Shown here: positions 28,989 to 37,395 of the stretch, one piece after another
How the letters are laid out: each line of letters opens with the position of its first letter
How positions within the stretch are numbered: the stretch's first letter is position 1
Source: Carboxylicivirga marina
Lineage (GTDB): Bacteria; Bacteroidota; Bacteroidia; Bacteroidales; Marinilabiliaceae
DNA length: 64,000 nucleotides
NCBI RefSeq assembly: GCF_016612505.1
Contig: NZ_JAENRR010000002.1
Coordinates: 62,001-126,000 of the forward strand
Direction: 5' to 3'
Notes under the pieces: generated by a model
Database searches by the model: none
Seen by the model: the letters and a program-made list of their open reading frames with translations, nothing else
What the model was told of the DNA's origin: nothing
Position numbers and translations under genes: made by a program

Positions 28989-30356
28989 TTATTGATTAAC
29001 AATTTTCCCATGTTGAATTACCATAAACAGGTCATTCATGTTGGCAATATCGTCAAGCGGATTAGTATTAAGAATAAGCATGTCAGCTCTTTTGGAGGGC
29101 TTAATTGATCCATACTTCTCCGTTAATCCCAACCATTCAGCAGCATAGAGGGTTGCTCCTCTCAGCACTTCTATGTTAGACACACCTGCTTTATTCATGA
29201 ATATCATTTCTTTTACAGTTCCTTCAGGCACTATATTATCCTGACCTACAAGTAACTTAACTCCATTTTCCGAGAACTTGCGGACAATATAGTTACCTAT
29301 GATTGCAAAATTATTCCATATATTTTTTTCCTTGATTAGCATCTCATCGTTATTACCATTTGCTATCTGTTCCTCTATTCTTAATAACCTGCTATTGAAT
29401 ACACCCAGTGTAGGACAGTACACTGCATTTTTCTCCTTCATAAGAGTGCATAATGCTCTCAGCCGATCTTCTGAAATAGTTTCAATCCCAACATCTGCCA
29501 TCTTAGACATAAATGTCCTTCGTTGTTGAAGATTTGAATCTTGTTGAAGTAGTGTTTCATGTTCTGCACGATATTTATCTTTTAAAATATAGCACCAAGC
29601 TGGAGTGGAATGTTCGATGCTGGTAACCCCCAGTTCCAGAGCCTTATTAATTGGTACCTGGTTTAAAAGAGCTAATCCTGGATCATGAACAACTTTCAGA
29701 TTGTATTTCCTTGCTACATCCACAATGTACGGATACAATTCAGCATTGATATTATTAAAAGTCTTTATCATTGATGCACCTTTTTCAGCTAATACTGGTA
29801 ACAGCGAATCCACATCCTTTCTTGTATCTAACGAAACAGTAAAACCGGGAAGTTTTTCATTGTGTTTTTCCCAATGTAATGGACCAGTTTCCAACATCGG
29901 TCCTGTGAAATATATGTCGGGCCCCACCAATTTACCGGAACTGATTTTACTTTTTAACTCTTGCAACACATCAACCGGACCTCCCACATCACGAAAATAA
30001 AGTACCCCTTTTCGAATAAATTCAATTAATTCATTTTGCAAAGTATCTCCACCGTAAGAAGTTAATAATGAAATATGCATATGATTATCACACAGGGCAG
30101 GAGTCATAAATTTGCCATCACCATCAATGATCTGCGTTGAAACTGAAAAATCATTTTTTTTTGAATATATTTCTGATATCCGGTTACTGTCTATTGCAAC
30201 TGTTTGATTTTGTATGACTTTTCCAGTCTCTACATCAATAATATTTATATTGCTGATAACCAGATCGTGCTGTATTGGTGTGCTACATGAAGCGAAGACA
30301 ATGCAAAATCCAATTAGAGCATAAATTGCGTTTTTTTTAAATAAATTTGATTTCAT
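28989..30356 (-). CDS. Amidohydrolase-family lipoprotein
   Basis: 455 aa, intact. The signal peptide ends in a lipobox (CIVFASC). The metal-dependent amidohydrolase fold shows HMH in CDNHMHIS (about 85-92), two later His (VVHDP, IEHST) and the Asp in LLVGQDNI near the C-terminus, followed by the closing KRADMLILNTNPLDDI. This group includes imidazolonepropionase-like and prolidase-like peptidases with wide substrate range; no substrate can be named. It is one of the intact genes in the island. A CACGTTAG word lies between its start and intron copy 1. Confidence 0.87.
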   Translation of the reverse strand: MKSNLFKKNAIYALIGFCIVFASCSTPIQHDLVISNINIIDVETGKVIQNQTVAIDSNRISEIYSKKNDFSVSTQIIDGDGKFMTPALCDNHMHISLLTSYGGDTLQNELIEFIRKGVLYFRDVGGPVDVLQELKSKISSGKLVGPDIYFTGPMLETGPLHWEKHNEKLPGFTVSLDTRKDVDSLLPVLAEKGASMIKTFNNINAELYPYIVDVARKYNLKVVHDPGLALLNQVPINKALELGVTSIEHSTPAWCYILKDKYRAEHETLLQQDSNLQQRRTFMSKMADVGIETISEDRLRALCTLMKEKNAVYCPTLGVFNSRLLRIEEQIANGNNDEMLIKEKNIWNNFAIIGNYIVRKFSENGVKLLVGQDNIVPEGTVKEMIFMNKAGVSNIEVLRGATLYAAEWLGLTEKYGSIKPSKRADMLILNTNPLDDIANMNDLFMVIQHGKIVNQ

Positions 30357-30449
30357 AGTTAATAGTATAAATGGTTTGCGCTCATTTCTTATTCATACTA
30401 ACGTGTGTGTCTTGAATGGTAAATATAATAAAAATTCTTCTAGTTACAG

Positions 30450-31063
30450 AAGAAAGTCCAAAGGGTGTAAGTCCCGTATGCACAGGATTAACGACCTGAA
30501 GCAAAGCAAGTGGCAAGCTCGTCAAGGGTGACCTTGGGATTGAAGTAAGCCAGACTGCGTGGTTGGTACTGACGAACAGAATTAAGCGAAGCGTATCATA
30601 AGCTCCTATTAAAATATACCTGCGAATAAACCTGATACGAGGCTGTCAGGCTGGATAAGGTAACACATCATGCCAACGTCAGAACGTTCAACGGAACGAA
30701 ATGCCGAAACAGTAGATCCGGCAGCGATTAACCAAAAGACATTTACCTTACCAAGGGAGAGCTCTGTAATCACGAGATGGTAGAGCAGAGCAGTCAGCCG
30801 AGGCCATCGTAGCTAGTTGTAATGAGCGGCATAGAAAAATGCAGAGGACTCACACGCCAGTGAAGGGCTGAACGTTAATCTGCTCGAAATTAGAATAGGA
30901 AGTTTTCGTATGAATCTAGCCTATTCATAAAGTAGAGCATAGCTATTAAGGTGAAAAGAGCTTCGTATTGATGATTAACGAACCGCCCAGTAGGAGACCC
31001 GTACGCTGGGTGGTGCGAGAGGTTCTCCGACAGGCTATTGGCCTATCGGCAGCCTACTCGATT
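30450..31063 (+). mobile_element. ORF-less group II intron, copy 1
   Basis: This non-coding element has the features of a bacterial group II intron RNA. Domain I-like text (AAGTCCAAAGGGTGTAAGTC) is at the 5' side. Domain V is at 30980-31025 (ACCGCCCAG paired with CTGGGTGGT, 2-nt bulge CG, closed by GAACC/GGTTC). A domain VI hairpin follows and the end is CCTACTCGATT. No reverse transcriptase frame is present between the start of domain IV and domain V. The 5' end is approximate, as no GUGYG start was fixed. It is on the strand opposite to the surrounding genes and abuts the 3' end of the gene at 31076. Confidence 0.75.
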
Positions 31064-31075
31064 GTAGCAAGTACC

Positions 31076-31444
31076 TTAGGGTAGGACTTCATAAAACCGC
31101 CCAATGCCTGCTATGAAAGTAATTGCATAAATGGCTATTATATATACTTCGACTTTGGATTCGTTTGAGTTGATTCCGAATTTGTATTTCAAGCAATATT
31201 GGATATATGATTCTGTTTCAGGGCGAAGTTTGTACGCATCCTTTATATTCCATTGTATTTCTGTGATTATACAGCGCCCCCATCTTTTGTCATAAAAGCC
31301 ATATCCTAACCATGAACACAGAATTAGAAACTGTAGTAGTAGGTAAATTAACAAGTAGTTAGTCAATAGAAAACCAAAAACTGATGCTAATATAATTACC
31401 CAATGTACAAGGTGCATCAGGGTGTTGTATATTTTGTATTGCAT
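31076..31444 (-). CDS. Hypothetical membrane protein
   Basis: 122 aa with two or three hydrophobic segments (about 14-45 and 102-117). No family was recognised. It follows the aminotransferase gene directly (its start is adjacent to that stop) and is the last gene of the three-gene unit. Its stop lies 13 bp from the 3' end of group II intron copy 1, so the C-terminus may have been altered by that insertion. Confidence 0.55.
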   Translation of the reverse strand: MQYKIYNTLMHLVHWVIILASVFGFLLTNYLLIYLLLQFLILCSWLGYGFYDKRWGRCIITEIQWNIKDAYKLRPETESYIQYCLKYKFGINSNESKVEVYIIAIYAITFIAGIGRFYEVLP

Positions 31445-32703
31445 TTAACTGTTTTCTAGTATTGTTTTAATTACATCTTGCGAACGCCCAATTTTATGAA
31501 TCGCATCTATATATTCGTCAAGCAGATCGGTATGCGTAGTCGTAAAACAAGGGAATTTGATTAGTTCACCATTTACTTTTCGAGTTTTATCAAACCCTCC
31601 TGGATTATATTCAGGGCAAAGTGAATCATCCAATCTAAGGACTTTTTTATATGCTCCTTCCGTGAAAAATGGCTGTTCATGTAATAGAGGATATCTTGGT
31701 TCAGAAACATCGCACCCCTCGGATAGAAGAGCTTTAACCCATTCAGTTGCTGTTAATTTGTTTTTATTATTCAACTGAGGTCTTGCTACAAATTCAAAAT
31801 ATGTGCGACTCCAGTTTTCAGTATCAGTATAACAGTTAAAGCCATAGTTTTCTAATGCTTCAGATAACCTGATCATATTAGACTTTCTAATGGCATTTCT
31901 TTCATCAAGCTTTTTTAATGAGTTGAGCCCGATTGATGCAGATACGGGAGCAATTCTAGTTTTGACTCCAAAACTTGTTGCAGCAAATCTACTGTCAGGA
32001 GTATCGAGTTCAACTATTCGGGTTATATCTCCAAAGAGTATTGCTTTATTATAATATTCAAGATTATTGGTCAATAGCATACCGCCTTCGCCAGCGGGAG
32101 CAAGTTTATCACCTTGAAGGCTGAAAACAGATATGTCTCCAAACGATCCAACAGGCTTATTCTTAAATTGAGCTCCATGCGCATGTGAAGCATCTTCAAT
32201 TATAAGTAAGCGTTTTTCTTTAGCAAAGTTGAGAATGGCTTCATAGTTCCCTGGTATACCCCATAGAGGCACAATTACTATAGCTTTTACATTGGGATTC
32301 CATTTAGCTCGGATATCTTCCAAATCAAGACCAAGCTCTGTGTCTTCTGATTCACAGAAGATAGGAACCAGACCATGCCACATCATTGGAAGAGCACTAG
32401 CCCAAAAAGTTGCAGTTGGGACTAGTATTTGGTCACCAGGTTTTAAATCAAGTGCCCAAAAAGCAGCCATTAAAGCAGATGTGCCGTTATTATGTGCAAG
32501 TGCATATTTTGACCTAATCCTTTCTCGGTATGCTTTTTCTAGTTCTCTAATTATTGGATGAGTTGAAATGTTGGCATCTTCGAATAGAGAATTAATAGAG
32601 GATAACTCACCTTGTCCAGCTGAGGCCATTGTGTTTGTTCCTTATGTGTATCCGTTGAAGATTGAACAGATTTTTCACCACCCTGTAAAGCTAGTTTTCC
32701 CAT
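31445..32703 (-). pseudogene. DegT/DnrJ/EryC1 aminotransferase, frameshifted near the N-terminus
   Basis: A PLP-dependent sugar aminotransferase-type enzyme: HNNGTSALMAAFWAL (PLP-phosphate site), IEDASHAHGA (Asp for the pyridine nitrogen), FSLQGDKLAPAGEGG with the PLP lysine. The long frame starts at an internal ATG (32629). A better start lies at 32703 (MGKLALQGGEKSVQSS, the usual opening of this family), overlapping the upstream oxidoreductase stop by 13 bases, but it is in another frame; a one-base gain near 32615-32630 would join them into 419 aa. So the 5' end is damaged, or a 394-aa form is made. It may belong to an amino-sugar or aminocyclitol pathway. Confidence 0.75.
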
Positions 32704-34142
32704 GTTGTTCGTTCTTTACGTTGTGTTTCTGTATATTTTTTGAAATCGAATTCAGCTTCTGATTTTGAACAATGAATCAACTCACTAATTTTCATTATAT
32801 CGTGAAGGTATTCATTTTTGAAACCAAGACCACCAACTGGAATCCATTGTGCAATATTAGTTCGGCGTCTTAAATAATCATCTAGACACCTCACCTGTGT
32901 ATTCTTTACAGTCCAATCAACATCAGGCAATTCAATTCCATTATAAAATTCGTTTGTTGTAGGTGCTTGCACTGTTGAGTTGAAATTGATAGGATTGGGG
33001 CTCTCCTTAAATATTTTGTAATATACTTCATTTGAAAACTCTAACCCTCCAGATAGTTTCCCTCCGAAAACAGTATGCCATGGAATCTTTTTGTTGGATT
33101 CGAATATGGCTTTTCGGCTTAGATCGAGACTGTACTTTACTTCGTTATCATTTTGTTTTACAAGTGGGCGGATGCCTGTTCTAACATTTATTATATCAGA
33201 CTTGGATATCTTATTTTTAAGTTTAGCATTTAACTTGTCTAAAAGAAATGTGACATCTTCTTTTGTAACAGGCAGTTCTTTTTCTGATATAATTGAAGTT
33301 TCTGTTGGTCCCCACATTATTGTATTTCCCCATGGCACCCAGCATAATGTATCGTTATTTTCTTCCATATCAACAACGAACGCGTCTTTTTGAGTTTTAG
33401 GATTGTTTAAAAGCAAGTAAACTCCTTTACTTAAGTGGTGCGATGCCTTTGTTTGTATGTTAAACTGTTTATTGACATTATCAGCCCAAATGCCACAGGT
33501 ATTTACGATCGATTTTGCGTATACAGTTGTTTTAACCTTTTCATAATTAATAAACAGAATTTTAAAATGGTTTTCTTTTTCTTCCCATTCTATGGATTGA
33601 ATGTTTGTATAATTATATGCTTTTGATTCGGTTGCGTTTTGCCTGAAAATCCAATCCAGTGTGAATTGTGAATCGCTCAGTTTTAAAAATCCTTCTTCAT
33701 AAGACAATCCTCCTTTGAAAAGAGTCTTAGACCAGTTGAAAGGAAGCTTATTGTTAGCAAAGCATTTAGTTTTTCCTCGCTTTAGTAATCCAAGAATCCG
33801 ATATAAGGCTAAGCCAGCTCGCATTATGAAAAAAGATCTTTCACTGTTTTTAAGAAAAGTATAGCTGAACCTCCGAGTATAAACATGCTTGGAGTATTTA
33901 ATAAGTCTGTCTCTGGCTTTGCATAATTTTCTGACAAGATTGAATTCAAAATTTTGCAGGTACAAGATACCTCCCCAAACCATCATACCTGAAGCTTGAG
34001 AAGAGCCTGAAGCAAAGTCATTCTTATCTAATAGTAATACTTTTTTAGAAGAGTCTGTAGCTATCCTGTATAGCATAGAGCCATTAATACCTGCACCTAG
34101 TATTAGGAGATCGTATTCGTTAATATGTTGTTTTACGTTCAA
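32691..34142 (-). CDS. FAD-dependent oxidoreductase, glycerol-3-phosphate dehydrogenase-like
   Basis: 483 aa. The N-terminal dinucleotide motif is LLILGAGINGSMLYRIA with a following LLLDKNDFASGSSQASGMM, as in GlpA/GlpD-type DAO enzymes. The substrate region is NTCGIWADNV and a C-terminal helical domain follows (about 385-480). It oxidises an alcohol or amine using FAD; the substrate is unknown. It is the first gene of a unit with the DegT aminotransferase, and such pairing (alcohol to ketone, then transamination) would suit aminocyclitol or amino-sugar synthesis (inference). Confidence 0.8.
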   Translation of the reverse strand: MNVKQHINEYDLLILGAGINGSMLYRIATDSSKKVLLLDKNDFASGSSQASGMMVWGGILYLQNFEFNLVRKLCKARDRLIKYSKHVYTRRFSYTFLKNSERSFFIMRAGLALYRILGLLKRGKTKCFANNKLPFNWSKTLFKGGLSYEEGFLKLSDSQFTLDWIFRQNATESKAYNYTNIQSIEWEEKENHFKILFINYEKVKTTVYAKSIVNTCGIWADNVNKQFNIQTKASHHLSKGVYLLLNNPKTQKDAFVVDMEENNDTLCWVPWGNTIMWGPTETSIISEKELPVTKEDVTFLLDKLNAKLKNKISKSDIINVRTGIRPLVKQNDNEVKYSLDLSRKAIFESNKKIPWHTVFGGKLSGGLEFSNEVYYKIFKESPNPINFNSTVQAPTTNEFYNGIELPDVDWTVKNTQVRCLDDYLRRRTNIAQWIPVGGLGFKNEYLHDIMKISELIHCSKSEAEFDFKKYTETQRKERTTWEN

Positions 34143-34236
34143 AATGTGCTAGGCAGTTACTAGATTTATTACTATTTCTCAATATAAATCACCCATGCCC
34201 TCGATCATTCACTTTTGTCATATTAGACGGCATAAT

Positions 34237-34308
34237 ATAAAACTACACATAATTAACACAAGTAGGCGTGAGTAAAGTAGGAATCGCATATGAAAAGTAT
34301 TGTTTATC
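34237..34308 (-). promoter_or_regulatory. Promoter-like repeat, copy 2
   Basis: On the minus strand CTACTTTACTCACGC (34280-34266), exactly 20 bp, then TAGTTTTAT (34245-34237). It lies 95 bp upstream of the FAD-oxidoreductase start. Confidence 0.6.
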
Positions 34309-34429
34309 AGGTTGAAACGATGGTGCCTGTCGTTTCAATGTAGTTGGTAGTCGACAGCAGACATAAGATGCAAAACTATTTGTGCCATGACATCCGCAAC
34401 TAAGTTGAAATTGGTTTATTCCAAGTGAC

Positions 34430-34843
34430 GCTGGATAAGGTAACACATCATGCCAACGTCAGAACGTTCAACGGAACGAAATGCCGAAACAGTAGATCCG
34501 GCAGCGATTAACCAAAGGACATTTACCTTACCAAGGGAGAGCTCTGTAATCACGAGATGGTAGAGCAGAGCAGTCAGCCGAGGCCATCGTAGCTAGTTGT
34601 AATGAGCGGCATAGAAAAATGCAGAGGACTCACACACCAGTGAAGGGCTGAACGTTAATCTGCTCGAAATTAGAATAGGAAGTTTTCGTATGAATCTAGC
34701 CTATTCATAAAGTAGAGCATAGCTACTAAGGTGAAAAGAACTTAGTATTGATGATTAACGAACCGCCCAGTACGAGACCTGTACGCTGGGTGGTGCGAGA
34801 GGTTCTCCGATAGGCTAATGGCCTATCGGCAGCCTACTCGATT
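34430..34843 (+). mobile_element. Group II intron, copy 2, 5'-truncated
   Basis: This aligns without gaps to 30650-31063 (constant offset 3780), with 9 substitutions in 414 bp by my count. The 5' half present in copy 1 is missing, as expected from incomplete reverse transcription. Domain V is at 34760-34805, and the 3' end CCTACTCGATT is at 34833-34843. It too lies on the plus strand at the 3' end of a minus-strand gene, whose stop codon falls inside it. Confidence 0.8.
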
Positions 34844-35085
34844 ATGGTTTTTTTTATTACTTTCCTCCCTGTCAGATAACTAACAAGCATAAAAACTAAA
34901 AATAAAATAAATAGTCCAACAAGGTAACCCCAGCCATATTCTGTCAACCTACTAAAATCCTTAATAAGGATTCCAACTATTTTAATTAATAGAATTACAG
35001 AAATTATTATTGACAGCACTAATATTATTTTTCTCATAAATGAAAAATTAAAAACACCGTAAGAATTTAATCCTACGGTGTTCAA
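34834..35085 (-). CDS. Small membrane protein
   Basis: 83 aa with two hydrophobic segments (about 16-37 and 51-70). No family was recognised. It follows the Bor-like lipoprotein gene by 5 bp and is probably cotranscribed. Its last codons and stop derive from intron copy 2, so the natural C-terminus may have been different. Confidence 0.5.
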   Translation of the reverse strand: MNTVGLNSYGVFNFSFMRKIILVLSIIISVILLIKIVGILIKDFSRLTEYGWGYLVGLFILFLVFMLVSYLTGRKVIKKTIIE

Positions 35086-35090
35086 AGTTC

Positions 35091-35387
35091 TTATTTTTTC
35101 ACTGTTGAAGTTGTTGGAGTATAGATTCCAAATGTAATCGCAGAAACAAGTCCGTTCACAAATGTTTGTCTTGTTGTCACTTCATAGTTTTCTGCTCCAT
35201 CTGCCATTTCTTTACTGTTTGACACACCTACAGGAGCTAATCCAAAAATGACATAGTGATTCCATTCTGTAACTTCTGTGTTACCTTGTGCACCATCTCC
35301 GACTACACTTGTGTAAGTGTAACATGATGTCAATAAGAAACAACTTAACAAGGTTCCTCCTAAAACTTTTAATAATCCTTTTTTCAT
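35091..35387 (-). CDS. Bor-like lipoprotein
   Basis: 98 aa. The signal peptide ends in LLTSC (Cys22). The mature part has the pattern of Bor-family lipoproteins: CYTYTSVVGDG, WNHYVIFGLAPVG, a MADGAENYEV segment and a TFGIYTPTTSTV ending. In phage lambda, Bor is an outer-membrane lipoprotein linked to serum resistance; Bacteroidota relatives have no tested role. It is the first gene of a two-gene unit, with the promoter-like repeat copy 3 about 240 bp upstream. Confidence 0.65.
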   Translation of the reverse strand: MKKGLLKVLGGTLLSCFLLTSCYTYTSVVGDGAQGNTEVTEWNHYVIFGLAPVGVSNSKEMADGAENYEVTTRQTFVNGLVSAITFGIYTPTTSTVKK

Positions 35388-35515
35388 TATTATTTAAATT
35401 ATTTATTTGCCCTACTCTTTAGGCTTTTCGGAATTCGCCCCTTTTTTAAAATGGTTTCTGGCCTCCATTATCTTGTTTTAATATTAGTTTCAGTATGATG
35501 TATTTTCTAGATTGC

Positions 35516-35563
35516 CCATAACGTAACCGATATACCACACTATGCTTTATATCGCGCTTATGG
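35516..35563 (-). repeat. attC-like palindromic spacer D
   Basis: Symmetric arms CCATAA/TTATGG (35516-35521 with 35558-35563) and CGATATA/TATATCG (35528-35534 with 35548-35554), with unpaired bases between them, as in attC folds. On the minus strand ACGTTATGG forms one end. Confidence 0.45.
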
Positions 35564-35625
35564 TATTTCATTTATTTTACGCCTGACGTTTTTAATATAT
35601 ACTATATATCAAATTGTCATACAAC

Positions 35626-35698
35626 ATAAAACTACTAATAATTCAATCATTATCGCGTGAGTAAAGTAGTATTAGCTCATAAAAAATATTCTTTATTT
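35626..35698 (-). promoter_or_regulatory. Promoter-like repeat, copy 3
   Basis: On the minus strand CTACTTTACTCACGC (35669-35655), exactly 20 bp, then TAGTTTTAT (35634-35626). The upstream AT-rich box resembles copy 1. It lies 239 bp upstream of the Bor-like gene. Confidence 0.55.
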
Positions 35699-35928
35699 CA
35701 CTGTCCTATTGATTTATATCCCATCAAGTAAGGGTGAGTCAGTGATATTAGGTATTTAGCATTATAATTAATGTGCACCGTATGTTAAGTGTGCGGTTTT
35801 ATAACTCATTTATTCGCTTACTTGATTGAGTCGTGCGTTTACAATTGTCATCAGGGGGCTTTAAAACAGCATCACACCTCAATTCTATACGACAGTTTGG
35901 CTGCTCTTAGTCATGTACCTCATCCTCA

Positions 35929-35966
35929 AATCGAGTAGGGGTCTGGCCTGGCTGACAGGCCGGCTT
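35929..35966 (-). mobile_element. Possible remnant of a group II intron 3' end
   Basis: Read on the minus strand, a GGCCTG/CAGGCC hairpin is followed by CCTACTCGATT, the same 11 bases that end both intron copies. The hairpin differs in sequence, and no domain V was found upstream of it, so this could be chance. Confidence 0.3.
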
Positions 35967-36251
35967 TATTGGCGAAACGATGGTGGCAAATGGCGCACCA
36001 TTCTTTGGGCTGCTAACAGTCAAGCACTTTGTAAGGGGGTACATGCGGTTTCGTACCTATCTTTTCTGTTTTTTAAGTGGCTACATGCGATGTTTTTGTC
36101 CTTGTTTCATATATATAAGTGCCGCTCTGCTGCATAGAAGCCATTTAGTCCGGTATTTGATCGCATGCCTCATATTTTAAGGTGCATTATTCCTATTTGC
36201 AAGTCCACCTATGCCATTTAGGAGCGATTAGTCCCGGGTGATAACAAAAAT

Positions 36252-36274
36252 GGGGGTACTTCCGAAGTACCCCC
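36252..36274 (-). terminator. Intrinsic terminator
   Basis: A perfect 10-bp stem (36252-36261 with 36265-36274, 3-nt loop) followed on the minus strand by ATTTTTGTTAT. It ends the gene at 36312-36797. Confidence 0.88.
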
Positions 36275-36311
36275 TGTGGCAATCATTGCCCCATGCTATT
36301 CTCTGAAACTA

Positions 36312-36797
36312 TTAATTATTACTTATCTCATCGGTGTTAATTGTGCTGGTTCTGTCGAACCGGCCTTTTAACTGGTTATAGAGGCTGTTGGCACCTGGTA
36401 AGCCAGCTTTGTTTGCTGCCTTCACCATATTATACACCATTAAGGCATTTGTGTAGGCTTCTGAACCTGCCAGTGTTTGTGTATCACGTAAGCGATCCAA
36501 TAAATAACTAAGCGGAACAATTATTTCTTCCAGCTGGTCATACAAGTTCAGGTCCTTCGTCATTTCATCGGGCTTAACATATGCTGGTAAAATGCTACTA
36601 TCGTTTTTGATAGCCATTTCAACATCTTTGATAAAACTCTGATTGCTTTTATTGATTTTGGGCAGTCGTTTGCGCTGCTCTGGTGTGATGCCAATTAAAA
36701 ATGGCATGGCATTAGTGATTTGCTTAAGCAAGTCACTAACTTGTAACATGCTCTCGTCGGTCATCGTTACAGAAATTTGATTTTTTGAATCACTCAT
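36312..36797 (-). CDS. Hypothetical soluble protein
   Basis: 161 aa, mostly helical by composition, without signal or membrane segment. Features include MLQVSDLLKQITNAMPFLIG, then PEQRKRLPKINKSNQSFI and a middle AGSEAYTNALMVYNMVKAAN. No family was recognised by name, though similar proteins seem common in Bacteroidota. It lies at the downstream end of the peptide-secretion locus and is closed by a terminator; it may or may not belong to that locus. Confidence 0.65.
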   Translation of the reverse strand: MSDSKNQISVTMTDESMLQVSDLLKQITNAMPFLIGITPEQRKRLPKINKSNQSFIKDVEMAIKNDSSILPAYVKPDEMTKDLNLYDQLEEIIVPLSYLLDRLRDTQTLAGSEAYTNALMVYNMVKAANKAGLPGANSLYNQLKGRFDRTSTINTDEISNN

Positions 36798-36951
36798 TGT
36801 TAACTTTTTTTAGGTTAAATCAGTTATAGCATGGAGCAGGTTGTCCATTTGTATTTTTTTGATGCAATGTTTTATATGCGAAACGGGAAGTTTCGTAACG
36901 AATTTGAAAGCTTTATACGATGATAATCGTTTTGCCTTATTATATCGAAAA

Positions 36952-37242
36952 TCACCTTTTTTTTGGGGTGGTAAAAACTGAAAACATGATTATTGTAGAT
37001 GTTCGGATTGGTTCAATTAACAACAGGCAACTATAATTTCTAAGTACATTGACTGAGCTTGTAACGAACAATAATACTGCGAACAGGTGAAGCTGTCGTA
37101 TAGATGGTTTATGGCTGATTGTACTTACATTGTATGCGATAACGAATAAAACAATTGCAGAAACCATATAACCAAAATCTGAAGAGACCATGCTTGCTAG
37201 GCCAAGCAGCAAGGTTAAGATGACTAGTAGGTATTTATACAT
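36952..37242 (-). CDS. Small membrane protein, possible immunity protein
   Basis: 96 aa with two or three hydrophobic segments (about 3-21, 27-41, 53-66 and perhaps 71-90). No family was recognised. Small multi-span proteins directly downstream of class II bacteriocin precursors are often immunity proteins, and this is the basis for the suggestion. Its start has no clear ribosome binding site, which is normal for Bacteroidota. Confidence 0.5.
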   Translation of the reverse strand: MYKYLLVILTLLLGLASMVSSDFGYMVSAIVLFVIAYNVSTISHKPSIRQLHLFAVLLFVTSSVNVLRNYSCLLLIEPIRTSTIIMFSVFTTPKKR

Positions 37243-37395
37243 GATTGTTTAGGTATTAGATTTTCTTTTCGTTGATTGATACATGTTGTTATGTTTTCAA
37301 AGGAAAATGGTGTAATGAAATTAGCTTTTTTGTTTTTATGCGTATTTTGAACATGAGCTAATAAGTTTGATAGATTAACTAGTACTGTAGGATTT

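Larger units (their letters stand above)
35388..36251. other. Long intergenic stretch with repeats but no clear gene
   Basis: About 860 bp. It contains spacer D (35516-35563), the promoter-like repeat copy 3 (35626-35698) and a possible intron 3' end (35929-35966). Short open frames near 35913-36180 have no family features, and I do not accept them as genes. The stretch between 35700 and 35925 shows nothing recognisable. Confidence 0.5.

Noticed and set aside
30664-31063. Intron copy 1 as a protein-coding gene starting at the ATG near 30671
   Set aside because: The frame stops after about 37 codons and no reverse transcriptase motif follows before domain V.
35913-36180. Two short plus-strand frames
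   Set aside because: Their start overlaps a possible intron 3' end, the residues are rich in Cys, Leu and Phe without any pattern, and no neighbour supports them.
37373-37382. TTAACTAGTA repeated near 37373, 42820 and 24578 as a shared operator
   Set aside because: It is a 10-mer of low complexity in AT-rich DNA, without conserved flanks or distance to starts; chance is a sufficient explanation.
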